37,061 nt of DNA, from assembly GCA_003427395.1 (NCBI GenBank), contig BFEA01000417.1:470651-507711 (forward strand), read 5' to 3'. Position 1 is the first letter of the stretch, and every line of letters begins with the position of its first letter. The notes below the pieces were generated by a model. That model did no database searches. It saw only the letters and a list, made by a program, of their open reading frames with translations, and was not told the DNA's origin. Position numbers and translations under genes: made by a program. This document shows positions 12,018-22,712 of the stretch, piece after piece. This DNA is from Chara braunii. Lineage: Eukaryota; Streptophyta; Charophyceae; Charales; Characeae.

Positions 12018-12409
12018 AAAGCTGTTGTTTTGCTATCTATCATCTGACTTTAAGAGTTTTTTTGTTTTTAAGTGTTGTTTTGATATCTATAACCATCCTT
12101 GTGGCTGGTTGAATGGTGCATGTAAGACGTAAGCTGTCGATAATATCATATTACGATTGGAAATATTAACCCATGGTCATGGGAAGTTTGAAGTCACCAG
12201 TACTACCTTTCATATATGTATCATTCAAACAACTAGAAGGCTTATTATAGATAGTTAGACAATGCTAAAAGAAAGAAAAAAAACCTCCTTGCTGATAAAG
12301 CACAAGTTTCAATCATGATCCGGTTTATGAACAAGGTTGTCGCTGGTCCAGCTTTGCAACTGGTTGAATGGTATACAATAATTTAGATTACGATTAGAAC
12401 CATTCAACC
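12018..12409. repeat. Direct repeats and an 11-bp perfect palindrome
   Basis: GGTTGAATGGT occurs at 12107 and 12362, in each case followed by a TTACGATTRGAA word and a NNCCRTGGTSRTGG-like word (254-bp duplication). In the second copy the arm GGTTGAATGGT (12362-12372) pairs perfectly with ACCATTCAACC (12399-12409) across a 26-base loop. A smaller duplication (TGTTGTTTTGCTATCTAT at about 12022 and TGTTGTTTTGATATCTAT at about 12072) lies upstream. Confidence 0.7.
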
Positions 12410-12493
12410 GTGGTGGCGAGTATATCAACAACGTTGTTGTCAGTCATGAGTTAAAATGCCTAAGGTTGAGTGGTTCAAAGAATAGTTCCCCCA

Positions 12494-12730
12494 ACACCAA
12501 AGATGGCGTCGATTGGAATAGACAGTATGACGGTGGTCATGTAAGTCAAAAGTCTAACAACTTACCTGCCAAATCAATTAGCCATGCGCCCCGTGAGGTG
12601 GGAAGGCGGAGGGTCTGCTGCGCCTACTGCGCAACATGCAGTATGAGCCCAGACGGAGCGGGTACCGGTGCAGATCTTGGTGGCAACAACAAATATTCAA
12701 ATGAGAACTTTGAAGACCGAAGTGGGGAAG
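12494..12730 (+). pseudogene. 28S rRNA fragment (pseudogene or SINE head)
   Basis: The segment follows eukaryotic 28S rRNA in order across three conserved blocks. These are ATAGACAGTATGACGGTGGT with CATGTAAGTC (12518-12550), TAACAACTTACCTGCCAAAT with CAATTAGCC (12555-12583), and GCAGATCTTGGTGGCAACAA through AAATGAGAACTTTGAAGACC to GAAGTGGGGAAG (12671-12730). The known rRNA has CGGAATCCGCTAAGGAGTGTG between the first two blocks; most of it is missing here. The variable part between blocks two and three is shortened. Similarity stops abruptly after GGGGAAG, and no other rRNA was found, so it is a dispersed fragment and not part of an rDNA array. The 185-codon ORF across it (12466-13023) is accidental. 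Confidence 0.88.
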
Positions 12731-12926
12731 TTGTACTATTACAACCCTCGCCCTGTAGTACCCTTGACCCCTGCTCAGGCCTCATTCACCATCCCACGGA
12801 TCTCGTGCGCATGCTCTCACTGAAACCTCACACGACAGATCGTTGGTGGCGGATGGTGCACCCGCGGAGGGTCCCCGCCACTCAAGTTTCTTCCTCTTTG
12901 TGGGCCAGTCACCCACCGGCTCCCAT

Positions 12927-12990
12927 GCACGTTGAACTCCTTGGCCCGTGTTTCAATCAGTTCATGGGTGTATCAATTGAGCTACGCTCA
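12927..12990 (-). repeat. tRNA-like pol III promoter module (SINE head)
   Basis: On the minus strand, TAGCTCAATTGATA (12984-12971) matches a tRNA D-arm/A-box (tRNAs commonly have TAGCTCAATTGGTA). AGTTCAACGTGC (12938-12927) is a B-box-like element 46 bp further on, the distance found in tRNAs. The D-stem and T-stem no longer pair fully, so it is tRNA-derived and not a tRNA gene. It faces the 28S fragment about 200 bp away. Confidence 0.6.
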
Positions 12991-13029
12991 CTGATCCCCG
13001 CACAACCTTGGTATCAATACTGATGTCAC

Positions 13030-13640
13030 GTCCCAGAAACAGGACCGACAACCAAAATAACTAAGGAATAAAATAATAATAATAATAATAGTAATTATTA
13101 TAATTATATTTAAAAAAAACGAACATGAAAAACGGTACTTTTGGGGAAGGGAGACCGCCGGCACCCCTCTCGGCCCCGTCGACCGGACCCACAAATGGCC
13201 AGCAACAAAACCAAAGGGGATAGGCTGTCAGACCCTCAACCCCTCCGTACCTTCAATCATCATAGCTCTCCGTTGTCACCAACCGTTGGTCTTGATCCCC
13301 ATACCTACTGTATGAAACTCCAGTGGTGTGATCAATAGTGTTAGGCCCAAGGCTGATATTAGTAGCAGTCACACAACTCCGTATAAACGGGTGTCGCGTG
13401 GCGCATAGGCCTACCGGAACACGCTAAGGCCTCGCCTTTACTTACCGACCAGACCTGCAACCATCGAACCTCAACTCCTTTGGTGTGACGACTAGATGCC
13501 GCTTCTAGCCGCCGTATGCACCATCAACCAAACCGCCGAAATAAAAATATATTTTTAGTCATGGATTAATAATAATAAAAAAAAAGGTTGGCGAGTGTGT
13601 TACCCTCACAATCATCGAATAAAAAAAAGATCATATGTGC
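13030..13640. other. Intergenic, with (AAT)n near 13070
   Basis: Holds a short (AAT)n/(TAA)n stretch (13071-13088). The ORF at 13141-13338 has no recognisable content. A weak AGGCCT inverted pair lies near 13409-13434. Nothing else was supported. Confidence 0.45.
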
Positions 13641-14704
13641 CTTCAAATTGCACATTATCAGAGCAAACACCCTTACAAGGGTCTCATGATTTTGTATTCG
13701 ATATAGTATCGACGATGGTTACTATGCCGGGGACGGTTTGGAGTTAAAAGTGAGAGCTTTTTGGCATGGCGTCATGAATCAATTTCTCGATCACTGAGGC
13801 CGAGGTTGCTAGGTGGCCATACGAATTGATACGACGTGTACGACAATAGGTAAGGGTTGGTAAAAATTAAAAATCTTCGGTCACGAGGGCCGAATGGTTG
13901 GAAGAGAACAAAGAAAAGGTCGAGCGCCACGATCTAAATCAGTCAAAGGCTCAGGCGGTAAGGCAAAAATGANTTAAAACGAGTCAACGGGCGTCGGACC
14001 AACCGATATGGGAAAGAGGGCAGATCGCGCCGCCATAAAATCTAAAAACGATAAAAAAAATTAATATAACCCGGGCCATGCGGCCGAGACAGTCAAGAGA
14101 AACACACTGCCTACCATAATTGGGAACGACTGTCGGTACCTTTATCCTTACTCGTATGTCGTGAATGGGGTTGAGGCTCTAGCTCGGCCTCCCATATGCA
14201 GGGAGGAAGATGCTTCTTGGGCAGTGACTTCCTGGCCACCCGAGCAACCGGTGCCTTTGCCCCTTTGCAGAGGGAGACACCGTTGCAAGTTCTCTTATCA
14301 TCCGTACAGGGTGTAAACTCAGGTTACTTGACTTAATACCCGCCTACCTACCGGTACTGTGCCTCTAAAAATGTAAACTTCTTTCTTCTTCTGCTCGGCC
14401 TCGAGTACCCGGCACATCTACCTCTACTCGGTGTGGTACCAACCTACCTACCACTGGAATGTTTTCCCTACCGCAATCCTCAAGGTCACGATCACGGGTA
14501 AGTACCGGCTCTTCGGGCCTTCCCGTGAATCAAGTGCCCTTGCGGGGGTCACACACATACTCAAGCTGACAAGCATTGAGACAGGTACACAGACCGGCAA
14601 GTGTGCACACACCAGACTCAGAAACTGGCTCAGACCACTAGGTGGGTTGAACCCCAATACTCTATATAGGTCTGGGCTGCTCCACTTATACCCGAAGCCT
14701 GAGC

Positions 14705-14759
14705 TAGCTCAATCGATTTCGGGGCAGATTATTAAATAGGAGATATAGGGATCGAACAT
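14705..14759 (+). promoter_or_regulatory. tRNA-like A/B-box pair in copy A
   Basis: TAGCTCAATCGA (14705) resembles an A-box and GGATCGAACAT (14749) a B-box, 44 bp apart as in a tRNA. The same pair with the same 44-bp spacing is in copy B at 36167 and 36211. Confidence 0.55.
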
Positions 14760-14826
14760 GCCCTGGCCCATGAGCTAGCCTTTTGTTGTAAGGGGGTCGA
14801 GCTTTAAACCCGACCTCGGGCGGCGG

Positions 14827-14895
14827 GGACTTGAACCCTCGACCTCAGTGTTAGGAGTAGTTATAATTAGTTTGTCTGCCCGATAGTTGGCACGA
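14827..14895 (-). promoter_or_regulatory. tRNA-like A/B-box pair in copy A, minus strand
   Basis: Read on the minus strand, GTGCCAACTATCGGGCA gives a D-arm-like stem, and GGTTCAAGTCC (14837-14827) is an 11-base B-box one base from the consensus GGTTCRANNCC. The A-to-B spacing is about 56 bp, as in tRNAs with a long variable arm (Leu/Ser class). GAGGG and CCCCG flank the loop as a T-stem with three G-C pairs. Confidence 0.6.
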
Positions 14896-15239
14896 CAGGG
14901 TAGATAGCAGTTCGATTCTTTTCCCTTTTTTTTTAATTTGTTAGATTCATTTTTTTTTTCTTCTTATTATTTATATTATTTATTCTCTTCGATCTTTTAG
15001 TTATTCTTGATAGTTTCAGTTAATCTGCCTATGAAACCAGGGCAGATTCCGTTTATCGAAATGAGGGCTTGCCTTTGCAGAAGAGAAGGAAAAGCTGCAA
15101 GGGAGATGGAGATGCGCAAAGCAGGAAACCGAGCATGAAAGGGAAAAAAAAAACGGGCTCACGAGTAAAGGAGAGGGCGCACGGGGAAAAAGAGTAACGA
15201 AGAAGAAGAAGAAGAAGAAGAAGAAGAAGAAGAAGAAGG

Positions 15240-15959
15240 AGGAGGAGAAGGAGTTACCTCCCTTGCAATCGATGATGGCGACGTTCCGAATGTGGGTTTT
15301 GGGACCTTATACTTGAGTTACGAGGGACTTTTTGCACACGCTTTGGGTGGTTTCCAGTTTGCGAGCGACGGACAAGTTATTTTCTGGTGGGCGAATGAAC
15401 ATTTATGTAACAGCGATCGGACCTTGAGTCCACTCTCTTAGAGAGTTTTTCACGACATCGGGCTACATCTGCTAACGACGACGACAACGAGAGGAACAAC
15501 AAGTAAGTCTCCAATCCCCACGATCAACCTCAACTACTTCCATCGATAGGATTAACCAAATCGAATGTATATACCGCTATAACAGGGAAGTATACACTAC
15601 TGTTAGTTTGTGTGTATGTGTGTGTGTGGTGTATGTGTGTGCGATAAAGAGTAAGTCCCAGATCCCTCGACTGACCTCGTGGCTCACTTTCTTGTAGTTT
15701 CATCGATCGCATGAGCAAAATCGAGGGAATCTACCGCTAGAACAACGAAGTATACACCACCTCGTGTGTGAAGTATGATGTGTGTATCACCTATCTCGCG
15801 GGTGCCTTCACGGTACCTTCGTCGGTAGGAAGAACAAAAATTGAATGAATCTACCACCAGGATATGGAAAAATGCATTACTATACCGAAATCGATAGGAT
15901 GATCAAAATCGGATAAATCTACCGCTAGGATGCGAAAAGGTTAATTACTACAAGTGTAT

Positions 15960-15960
<1 letters not shown>
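15240..15960. other. Intergenic with imperfect GT tract
   Basis: Contains an interrupted (GT)n at 15606-15641. The words ATCGATAGGAT-A-CAAAATCG and TCTACCGCTAGGA recur at about 15541, 15703 and 15890, suggesting worn tandem copies of about 160-180 bp. No coding region. Confidence 0.5.
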
Positions 15961-15961
<1 letters not shown>

Positions 15962-16004
<43 letters not shown>

Positions 16005-16021
16005 TGTGTGTGAGAGAGAGA
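15962..16021. repeat. (GT)n(GA)n microsatellite
   Basis: About 25 GT units with one interruption, then GAGAGAGAGA. Confidence 0.97.
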
Positions 16022-16139
16022 CAACATTCCTTCAATGAGAGGAAAAACACAGAACGTAAACCCGAAATTGAATGCGCCTCGTCATGACTATATCAGACTG
16101 TACAAGACAGAAAATATAACTTATATACATTATTTTTCA

Positions 16140-17105
16140 CAATATTTGTTATTACTATTTTACTATTATTATCATTATATTATTATTGTTATTATTATGA
16201 TTTATTTTATTGTTTTTGTTATTATCGTGATTCAAACTTGTCCATGACTGCAACTACATGTTTGGAGAAAACGAAGAGGGGAGACAGGGCGTGAGTAAAA
16301 GACGCTACCACAAACTCGAGGAGGAAGCGGGGAGGGCAAAAAGTAGAGCGACGGAAGGAAATGTGAGATTGTTACACAGGAGAAGGGGAGAAGGACGTGC
16401 GAAGGAGAAGAAGAGGAGCGTGGCCTGGAGGAAAAAAAATGCGCATATGAGGAGGGGAAACGATAGTAAAGTGTTGGTAATAACAGTGGTAGTAGCGCAA
16501 AAATAAGAAAAAAATGGAAAAGAGAGAGGAACGAATCCTCATATATGACATTGAGAATGACGGCCAGATCAATCAGAGTCTTGAAGGCAGTAGTTTCACA
16601 GCGATAAGCAGGATTGAAGTACGTGCGCGGTGTCGGAGGGCGCGGTGTCGCGACCCTCCCTTGCGTACCAAGTCTCTGCTTGGTGTCTGTGGTTTGCAGG
16701 TATGTCCTTGAGTTGCAGTCTTTTGTACCTTGGCGTGGACCAGCCTGTTGGCGCCTACCTGGGCAAAAAGGTGCGCCACATGACTTTCCTTTGGCCGACG
16801 CAGGCTCGGCGCCTTGCTGTACAGCAGGGCACTATGGACCTGTGATCGTGGTAGCCGCCTCGTTCGCCCTGGGACGCGGAAGTAGACAGACCGGCGCAGT
16901 CCTTTCTATTGCGCGCCGAGTGCCTACCTACCAGGTTATGGGTGGGATGCTTGAAATAGTGACCATTGTCGAAAAAAGTGAAAGTAAAAAAAATAAGGAA
17001 ACGAAAAGAAAACTAGAGACCTAACTCTTGCGGCTGAATTGCCAGCCTCAATTCGGGGGAAATCGGGCGGCCTCTGGTCACTCTGTCGTTGCGTTTCCCA
17101 TTTTG
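16140..17105. other. (ATT)-rich tract, purine-rich block, intergenic
   Basis: 16140-16215 is an irregular ATT/ATC tract. 16260-16530 is strongly purine-biased on the plus strand. 16615-16950 is GC-rich and carries overlapping ORFs of 71 and 136 codons with no recognisable features. I do not call a gene here. Confidence 0.45.
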
Positions 17106-17523
17106 TCTATTGTTATTATTATTACTATTATTACTACTATTGTTTTACTGAGTTTTCCTCTGGTCTTCTTCGGCTTGTCATCTCGGGGGAGGCCAGTGGT
17201 TCAGCTGCCAAGTCGTGGTCGCTATCAGTATAATCGGGCCTGCTTGGGGTCGAAAGGACCGTCTGGCCCTAATAGTCGTAATCCAGGCCAGGTACAAGGA
17301 CGGGGTGAAGGTAACCCGTATGGATGTCCCAACCGCGGTAGGACCCCAGTAGCTGGGTTAAGGGGTAGATACAGTGAGGTCTGAAAAGGGAAGAATATGA
17401 AAAAGAAGGAAAAAAAAGAAAAGGTCGAAAGTAGGGTTTTAGATTTGTGCGTGAACGAGGGGTGCTGTTCCGTCGAGGCTGCTGCGCGGAGAGATTTTGA
17501 AACGCCATCCATTCCTTTATGCA

Positions 17524-17593
<70 letters not shown>

Positions 17594-17700
17594 ATTGATA
17601 CTATTGTTTAGTTTCCCTTTTCGCTCCATTGTCAGATTCGGTTTACCTTTCAGCCTGTCATTTCGCAGGAAAGCCAACGTTTGGAAATCCGGGATTGAGC
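17106..17700. repeat. Duplicated ATT-tract module
   Basis: An irregular ATT tract followed by GCTTGTCATCTCGGGGGAGG (about 17173) is matched about 480 bp on by the long ATT tract (17524-17589) followed by GCCTGTCATTTCGCAGGAAA (17654). Between them sits unrelated DNA. The similarity suggests a dispersed element that carries the ATT tract as an internal or terminal part. Confidence 0.5.
17524..17589. repeat. (ATT)n microsatellite
   Basis: About 22 uninterrupted ATT triplets. It encodes poly-Tyr in the overlapping ORF, which is an artefact. Confidence 0.98.
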
Positions 17701-18321
17701 TATGTTGTACGGCCTAAGTGGGCCAATCCCTCATATACAACGTGCACCGAGCCTGTTCGACTGAGTGTCACGCTGTAGGACCTCAAAAGAGGAGCACCCG
17801 CGGCCGCGTTGGTAGGAGGAATATCACCCCCTATAGAGGGTCATAAACCCCCTCCTTGCCATCAGACACGGGTACCCAACAGTAACAGGTCGATGACGAG
17901 TTTTGGAAGTGGAAGTACGCAAGTTGTTATCCCGTCATGGGACCACCGCTTCAGGGTTGCAGTCACTTCGCGGCGAGGCGAAGCGACAGTGGCTGATAGC
18001 AGAAAGTCTGAAGTCGCTGGTGGTTGCTGGGACTTCGTTGTTTTTATTTTGATTCGTTTTTATTTTATTATTTTATTCCTTTTATTTAATTATATGGCCA
18101 GGTTACTGATAAGCGGAGTCTCAGAGGGTACCTCATTGAGAACGTTGGGGTCACGACATACAGCTGATCGTATAAAAAAGGGGGAAGAGGACCAAGACTT
18201 GGCTATCCAGTGGTTGATCAAGAGGGTGTTGGCGAACTGCTTCGCGGCGTCAACGCACGAGCCCCTTTGTTGTTCCAGTGCCAATCAACCGAGGTGAAGG
18301 GGACGGAGTAGCAGGGGTTCA

Positions 18322-18385
18322 ACGGTGTCGGTGCGAATACCCTTACAAGGGTATCCGCCCTGGTCTTTGCAAGCGACAGAAAACA
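18322..18385 (+). repeat. Composite repeat, partial copy C (leading hairpin)
   Basis: ACGGTGTCGG (18322-18331) is identical to the start of copy B (35407-35416). A hairpin follows with arms GCGAATACCC and GGGTATCCGC around TTACAA, then CTTTGCAAGCGACAGA, which matches CTTTGCAGTCGACACAG in B. Similarity is lost after about 65 bp. Confidence 0.7.
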
Positions 18386-18399
18386 GTTTGGTTTAAAGT

Positions 18400-21190
18400 T
18401 TAAGTATGTCGCGCTAGGCGCGGCCTCGTCTGTAATTTATGTTGACTAGGTGGTTGACTAGAGTAAAGAGTGCATGGGCGCGCAAGTTTGAGGCACGCAT
18501 GATTTTCCTTTCCCTTTGGTTACACTGGCAGACGTGGCATGGATTTTGTCAGTGTATGTCACTTTTGTTTTGATAGAACTGATTAGCCTATGAACACCTT
18601 GTTCATTGGTTCCGCGGGATGCGATAGACGGTTCGGTCAGGCCGGTGTGGACTTACGCGGAAATCCAGATGATGGGACCTGATGGATTTGGCTAAGGACG
18701 GGTAGCCGCGGCGAGACCGGTAGGCGGACGTGAGTTTTTTGGGTAGCCCCTTGTGCAAATATGGGCCGGGAAAGAGGTATAGGGCGTTTCCTTGGCCCCA
18801 AGAGCCGTGCGCTACCTCTCTATAGGGCGTGTCAGGCCTGCTAGTAACAGGCTTGGGCTTAGCCCTATAGGTTACAGCAGCAGACTGGTACGAAGCAGAC
18901 GCAGGGATCGAGGCCAACGGCATGCGACAAGGGAGCGGAGGAGCGCGACGGAAAGGCTTGAGGGGTTGATGGGCCGGTAAGACTATCCCCCTCGCCTTTT
19001 GCTGACACGGGGGCCGCAACTTTCGCCTGGTTATCGAGTGCTTTGCGGCATTTATATGTCCATATATATATATATTATTTATTTCGAAGTTTTAATACTG
19101 TTATTATTTTATCCCACGACCGTAGGTGGGCTCGAAGTGCCCAGGGGGTATGTTGTAGCCACGGGATTGCCTGCAGTGCAATGGCCAGCTGTTTCCGGGG
19201 CTGTACCACGGTGCCGTGAATATGGCTGGCACTCGAAGGCCCAGCTCAGTACATACACCCATGAACCGTTGTAATACTGGCCTGTGTCAAAATCCAAGTG
19301 ACGAGGCTGACCGGCCCCGCGGCCCAAGCATCTGTCCTTCGGGACATCGGCTAAAATAAGAACTGTACCTGAAGCGTTTGATCTGGCCGAAAAAGGGGGG
19401 ACAGTATGAGTCCAGCCGACGGGGGAGGCAGACATGGCGGGTTAAGGAAAGGCGGTGGGGCTGACCCAGCTGACATTGCGCAACGGTAGGGGAGATGATG
19501 GGAGGAGTGGCGAAGGGCCGCCTGCCGTAGGGCCAGGGTAAGGACCGCGGACGAAACCTGGCCGTGGAACTGCGACAGGTGCAGTCACCACAAAGGATGA
19601 AAGGCGGGCGGGGCCAGCGGCCTTTGGAAACGCTGCAAGGCGCCTGCAGCAGGGAGAAGTCCTTTGGGACATCCGTTAAATTTGGAACCATACAGAGAAG
19701 ATTAGCTTGGCCCCTATGCAAGGTTGGCACGTACAAATTCGAGGGTGGTGCCCCCGCTTCTTTTTTTGTCAGTTGTTTGGGTTCCTGCGATCCGAATGTG
19801 TCATGTTGCACGGCCACGGTGCGCTAGTCTGCCGTAGTGCGTGGGGTGGTCGGCATCGGTGTGGACTGGGCGAGTGGAATGACGAGCTGTCGGATGGCGG
19901 GGACGTGCGGAGCAACAGAGGGAGACGAACCTGACCCGCGTCGCCGCCCAAGCGCATTCGTAACGATGAACGAAGCCGCGGGCGGGGGTGAATAGCGCAG
20001 CAGGCAGCGCTACTTAGTATGGGGAGTGACGAGCACTAGCGCGGTGAGCCCAGGCGGAGAGTTGACGTGAAGACAAAGGGAGGATTGACGCAGGAAGCTG
20101 GGTTGAGCGGACCAGCTAGGGAGCGGTGGAAAAACGGGTGAGAAGGAGTAGCCGAGGTGCGAGATACAGGGTTAGATTAGTAAAACCGGAGTTAGTGGAA
20201 AAAAACAGCGCGCGAAGGCTATGGCGGACAAAGGACGAAACGCAGCAGGATATGCCCAACTCACCCGATTCTTAGCAGAATCAGGCAAGTAGAAAGATTC
20301 TTTTGAGCCTTCAAGCCCGGGCGAATCCATATTTTAGCTCGGTCTTGAAATTAGATTAGTGATTTCGGAGGTTAGGCAGACAGGGCATGCGCGAAAGGTT
20401 GGCGGAAACGGATATGGCAGAAGACTAAAACACTAAGTAATTCGCTCCTTCCGTAACGAGATCGAGCGAGAGGGGGAGTTGAAGAAGAGTTTTAGGGGTG
20501 GGCGAATCCGCTGGTGGGGCTAGTTTGAGAGTTAAAGTAGTAGAGAGAGTGTTAGTCGGAAGACTCGCTGCGCGGAGAGTGGCGGAAGAGCCTAGCTGAA
20601 ACGAGGCGAATGAGTGATACGATTCGACTGTTTTCCTTTATATTTTTCTAATTGTTGGAAAATTTTTCCTTAAAGCTTTGGGATAAGGCGAGGACCTTGG
20701 AGAAGACGGCCTCGAGAGAGAAGTAGTGGAGTGAGGGGAGGCGAGGCATGAGGGCTGCGCGGTAGGCAAGAAGGGATGGTCGTGAATCGAGCCAAGTTCT
20801 AGCGAAAGATTCGTTTGGTTATGCTTATTAGTCAAAAGGGGCCCTGCAGAGTGCAAGGCAGGCTAAGTGAGGAGTTGCGTGAGGGAATACAAGCTCCCTA
20901 TGTCTGCCACCAAGCGGAAGGGGCAGATCAGGGGCGTTTTCGGGAGAAAACAGGAGTTGCAGGGAGGATCGAAGGACGAACTAAGTGCCAGTATAAAAGG
21001 AGTGTTGAGCGGATAGCTTTATTGGTGAATCGTGGTGAGTGCACCTAGCCGGGTTCTAGCGGAAGATACGTTCGACTTTGTTTGAGTCTAAGGAGAGATG
21101 CGAGCCGTAGGGTGGGTGAGCTTGTCTGCTGGTCAAAACGCCGACCATCTCCGCATACGAAGTAGAGGAGGACAAGTCGAGGGACAGAAG
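18400..21190. other. GC-rich intergenic mosaic
   Basis: Includes a perfect 9-bp inverted repeat CTATAGGGC (18820-18828) / GCCCTATAG (18862-18870) and a short (TA)n at 19058-19073. From about 19840 to 21060 G greatly exceeds C on the plus strand. The longest ORF (19287-19817 minus, 176 codons) and its neighbours show only compositional features and overlap one another on both strands. A minus ORF at 20638-20856 (Ser/Pro-rich) has a pyrimidine-rich CTGCAG acceptor-like border and could belong to the minus-strand block upstream, but its phase does not match the donor at 21197. Confidence 0.45.
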
Positions 21191-21192
21191 GC

Positions 21193-22239
21193 TTACCTGT
21201 TGGCCAGAGTGATGCTCACTTTCTCAGTGGAAGCAGCTTGAGGCCGGTTGCGACAGTACTTGCCTCCGTTTTCGTCATCCCCAAGCTGCTGAAGTTTCAT
21301 CAGAGTCGCGTTGGCTCTGTTGCATGTACGCGCACGCGAAGTAAAGTAGGAAGGGGGGGGGGCTGCAGCCAACTCAGCTGCTGGTGTTTCAGTCAATAAG
21401 CCTGTTGAACCAATCTGAACAGCTAAAACTGTGGTTGGTATGTGGATCTTGGTCGTTGACTATGCCCATAGCTGCTACAGTTGTTGAGTATCGTTACCAA
21501 GAATCTATTATGCCTTTTACCAACTACGTGTGACCACATCTGTCGTGTTTGACTACTACGCTCGGTTGCTGAGCACACCCCGCCTTTTGCTAGGCTGGGG
21601 AGGTTGCTTTTTCTGCTTGTGGCTTCAGTAGAGCACGGGGGTTGTGCCCGTTACTGTACTTCTTGCTGTGCGCAGTGTCCCTGCATCATGATTGCTGCAG
21701 TGTCCAGCGGTACCCAGTTGCAGTTCCGCTTTGCATTTGGCTTCGGCTATGCTCCTGCGACGGTGTGCTGTTGCAGACGGCTATCTATGGGAGATGCCAT
21801 GACTTCGCTGACCGCTGTTGTTTGCCGAACCGTGGTCTGATGAGTCATCATTTGTTGTTGGTTATTGCCATGATCGAGAGGTTTTGGAAGATCAGGCAAC
21901 ACAACATTATTGTTACCCTCAACTGTGAACAGTTCTATGGATGGAGGCTGTTGCTTTTGGTGGTATTGCGAGTACAACCACCTAGAGCCGTGTGATTACA
22001 ATCCCCATCGAAGGAGGCAACAGGGTGGCAAGAGGGGAGTGACTAGACTACAAAGAAGACTGTAGTTACAGTGTGAAGGAGGTGGTTAGATCGCAGGGGA
22101 AGGCTGCTGCCGCAGCTTGGAGGAGTAGTGGCGAAGGGGGCTTATTGCTGCGATTTGGGAGTTTGTCAGTAGGGTCTGTTTCAGCAGCTTGACTTTGGGT
22201 TGATGGAGCTGTTACGTTTTGGCCGCCACTACGGGGCCC
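21193..22239 (-). pseudogene. Minus-strand coding-like block, broken or spliced
   Basis: Not recognised. Five overlapping or abutting minus-strand open stretches follow one another in transcription order: 22239-22066 (58 codons, Thr/Gln/Pro/Ala-rich), 21977-21747 (77 codons, Gln-rich, including QYHQKQQPP and GNNQQQMMTHQ), about 21780-21625, about 21656-21423 (including MWSHVVGKRHNRF), and about 21457-21193 (88 codons, including LMKLQQLGDDENGGKYC). Each join needs a frame change. The last ends at AACAG|GTAAGC, a near-perfect splice donor (intron from 21196 downward). The opposite-strand ORFs (21604-21995) are Leu/Cys-rich, as expected for the antisense of Gln codons. Either a pseudogene or a low-complexity exon region with unseen introns. 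Confidence 0.35.
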
Positions 22240-22374
22240 TCAGGTGCATCGAGATAACAAGGCCCTCTCCAGTGAGACTTGAGAGCACCCCCCTCGTATC
22301 TGAGAGTCTCAAACCATCTTTTTCTACCCTCCTTACTCTAAGTCTGGTCCTGATTTGAGAGGAAGGCGGCAGGC

Positions 22375-22440
22375 GGGATTGCAACCCGTACGACCGCACC
22401 AAGACTCTGTGGGGAGTCCACCCACCAATTGCGGGAGCTC
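22375..22440 (-). repeat. tRNA-like module
   Basis: On the minus strand, GGGTTGCAATCCC (22387-22375) forms a T-arm-like stem (CGGG/CCCG) and lies about 45 bp after an A-box-like GCAATTGGTGG (22432). Between them GACTC-CCCACA-GAGTC forms an anticodon-arm-like 5-bp stem. The C of the TTC core is replaced by G and the anticodon loop has six bases, so it is degenerate. A tRNA-derived SINE head is likely. Confidence 0.4.
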
Positions 22441-22712
22441 TGCCGGAGCCTAGGCGAGGCTCTGGAGGCAGGGAATTGACAGATAACCTTTGCATTTTCC
22501 CTCTATACACCTGAGATATAACCCCTATCTGTACTACCTGGTGCACCTCTGACTGAATATATGGTGTGTAACCCTATCTTATTTTTGGCTTGACTTCAGG
22601 AGATTGAACCAGGAATGTTTGTGAAGTCTCAGTTTCAGTTTTGTTGTTTGTATGTGCTGAGACTGTTAAAAGGAACTGCTAAAATTAATCTTGGCAAAGA
22701 GGCAGACCCTTC

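Larger units (their letters stand above)
13640..15240 (+). mobile_element. Composite repeat, copy A
   Basis: Aligns in order with 35407-37061. Shared parts are a CCC-TTACAA-GGG core (13671-13682), ATGAATCAATTTCTCGATCA followed by TGAGGCCG (B has AACGATTTCCTCGACCATTG), a CCATGCGGCCGAG word (14077), GTAAGTACCGGCTCTTCGGG with CCTTCC (14498), GGCTCAGACCACTAGGTGG with TTGAACCCC (14628), two facing tRNA-like modules (14705-14759 plus; 14827-14895 minus), an AT-rich stretch, the AATCTGCC hairpin (15022-15048), a purine-rich tract and (GAA)n (15199-15238). Position 13973 is an N. No transposase or reverse transcriptase is encoded, so it is non-autonomous or a terminal repeat of something larger. Confidence 0.75.

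Noticed and set aside
12466-13023. 185-codon plus-strand ORF
   Set aside because: Its first half lies on the 28S rRNA fragment and its second half on the tRNA-like module region, so the open frame is accidental.
19287-19817. 176-codon minus-strand ORF
   Set aside because: ORFs of similar length overlap it in two other frames, and its composition follows local GC bias. No domain was recognised.
20638-21196. Joining the minus ORF at 20638-20856 to the donor at 21197 as a spliced gene
   Set aside because: The acceptor at about 20846 gives the wrong phase: splicing there reads into a stop after a few codons, not into the ORF.
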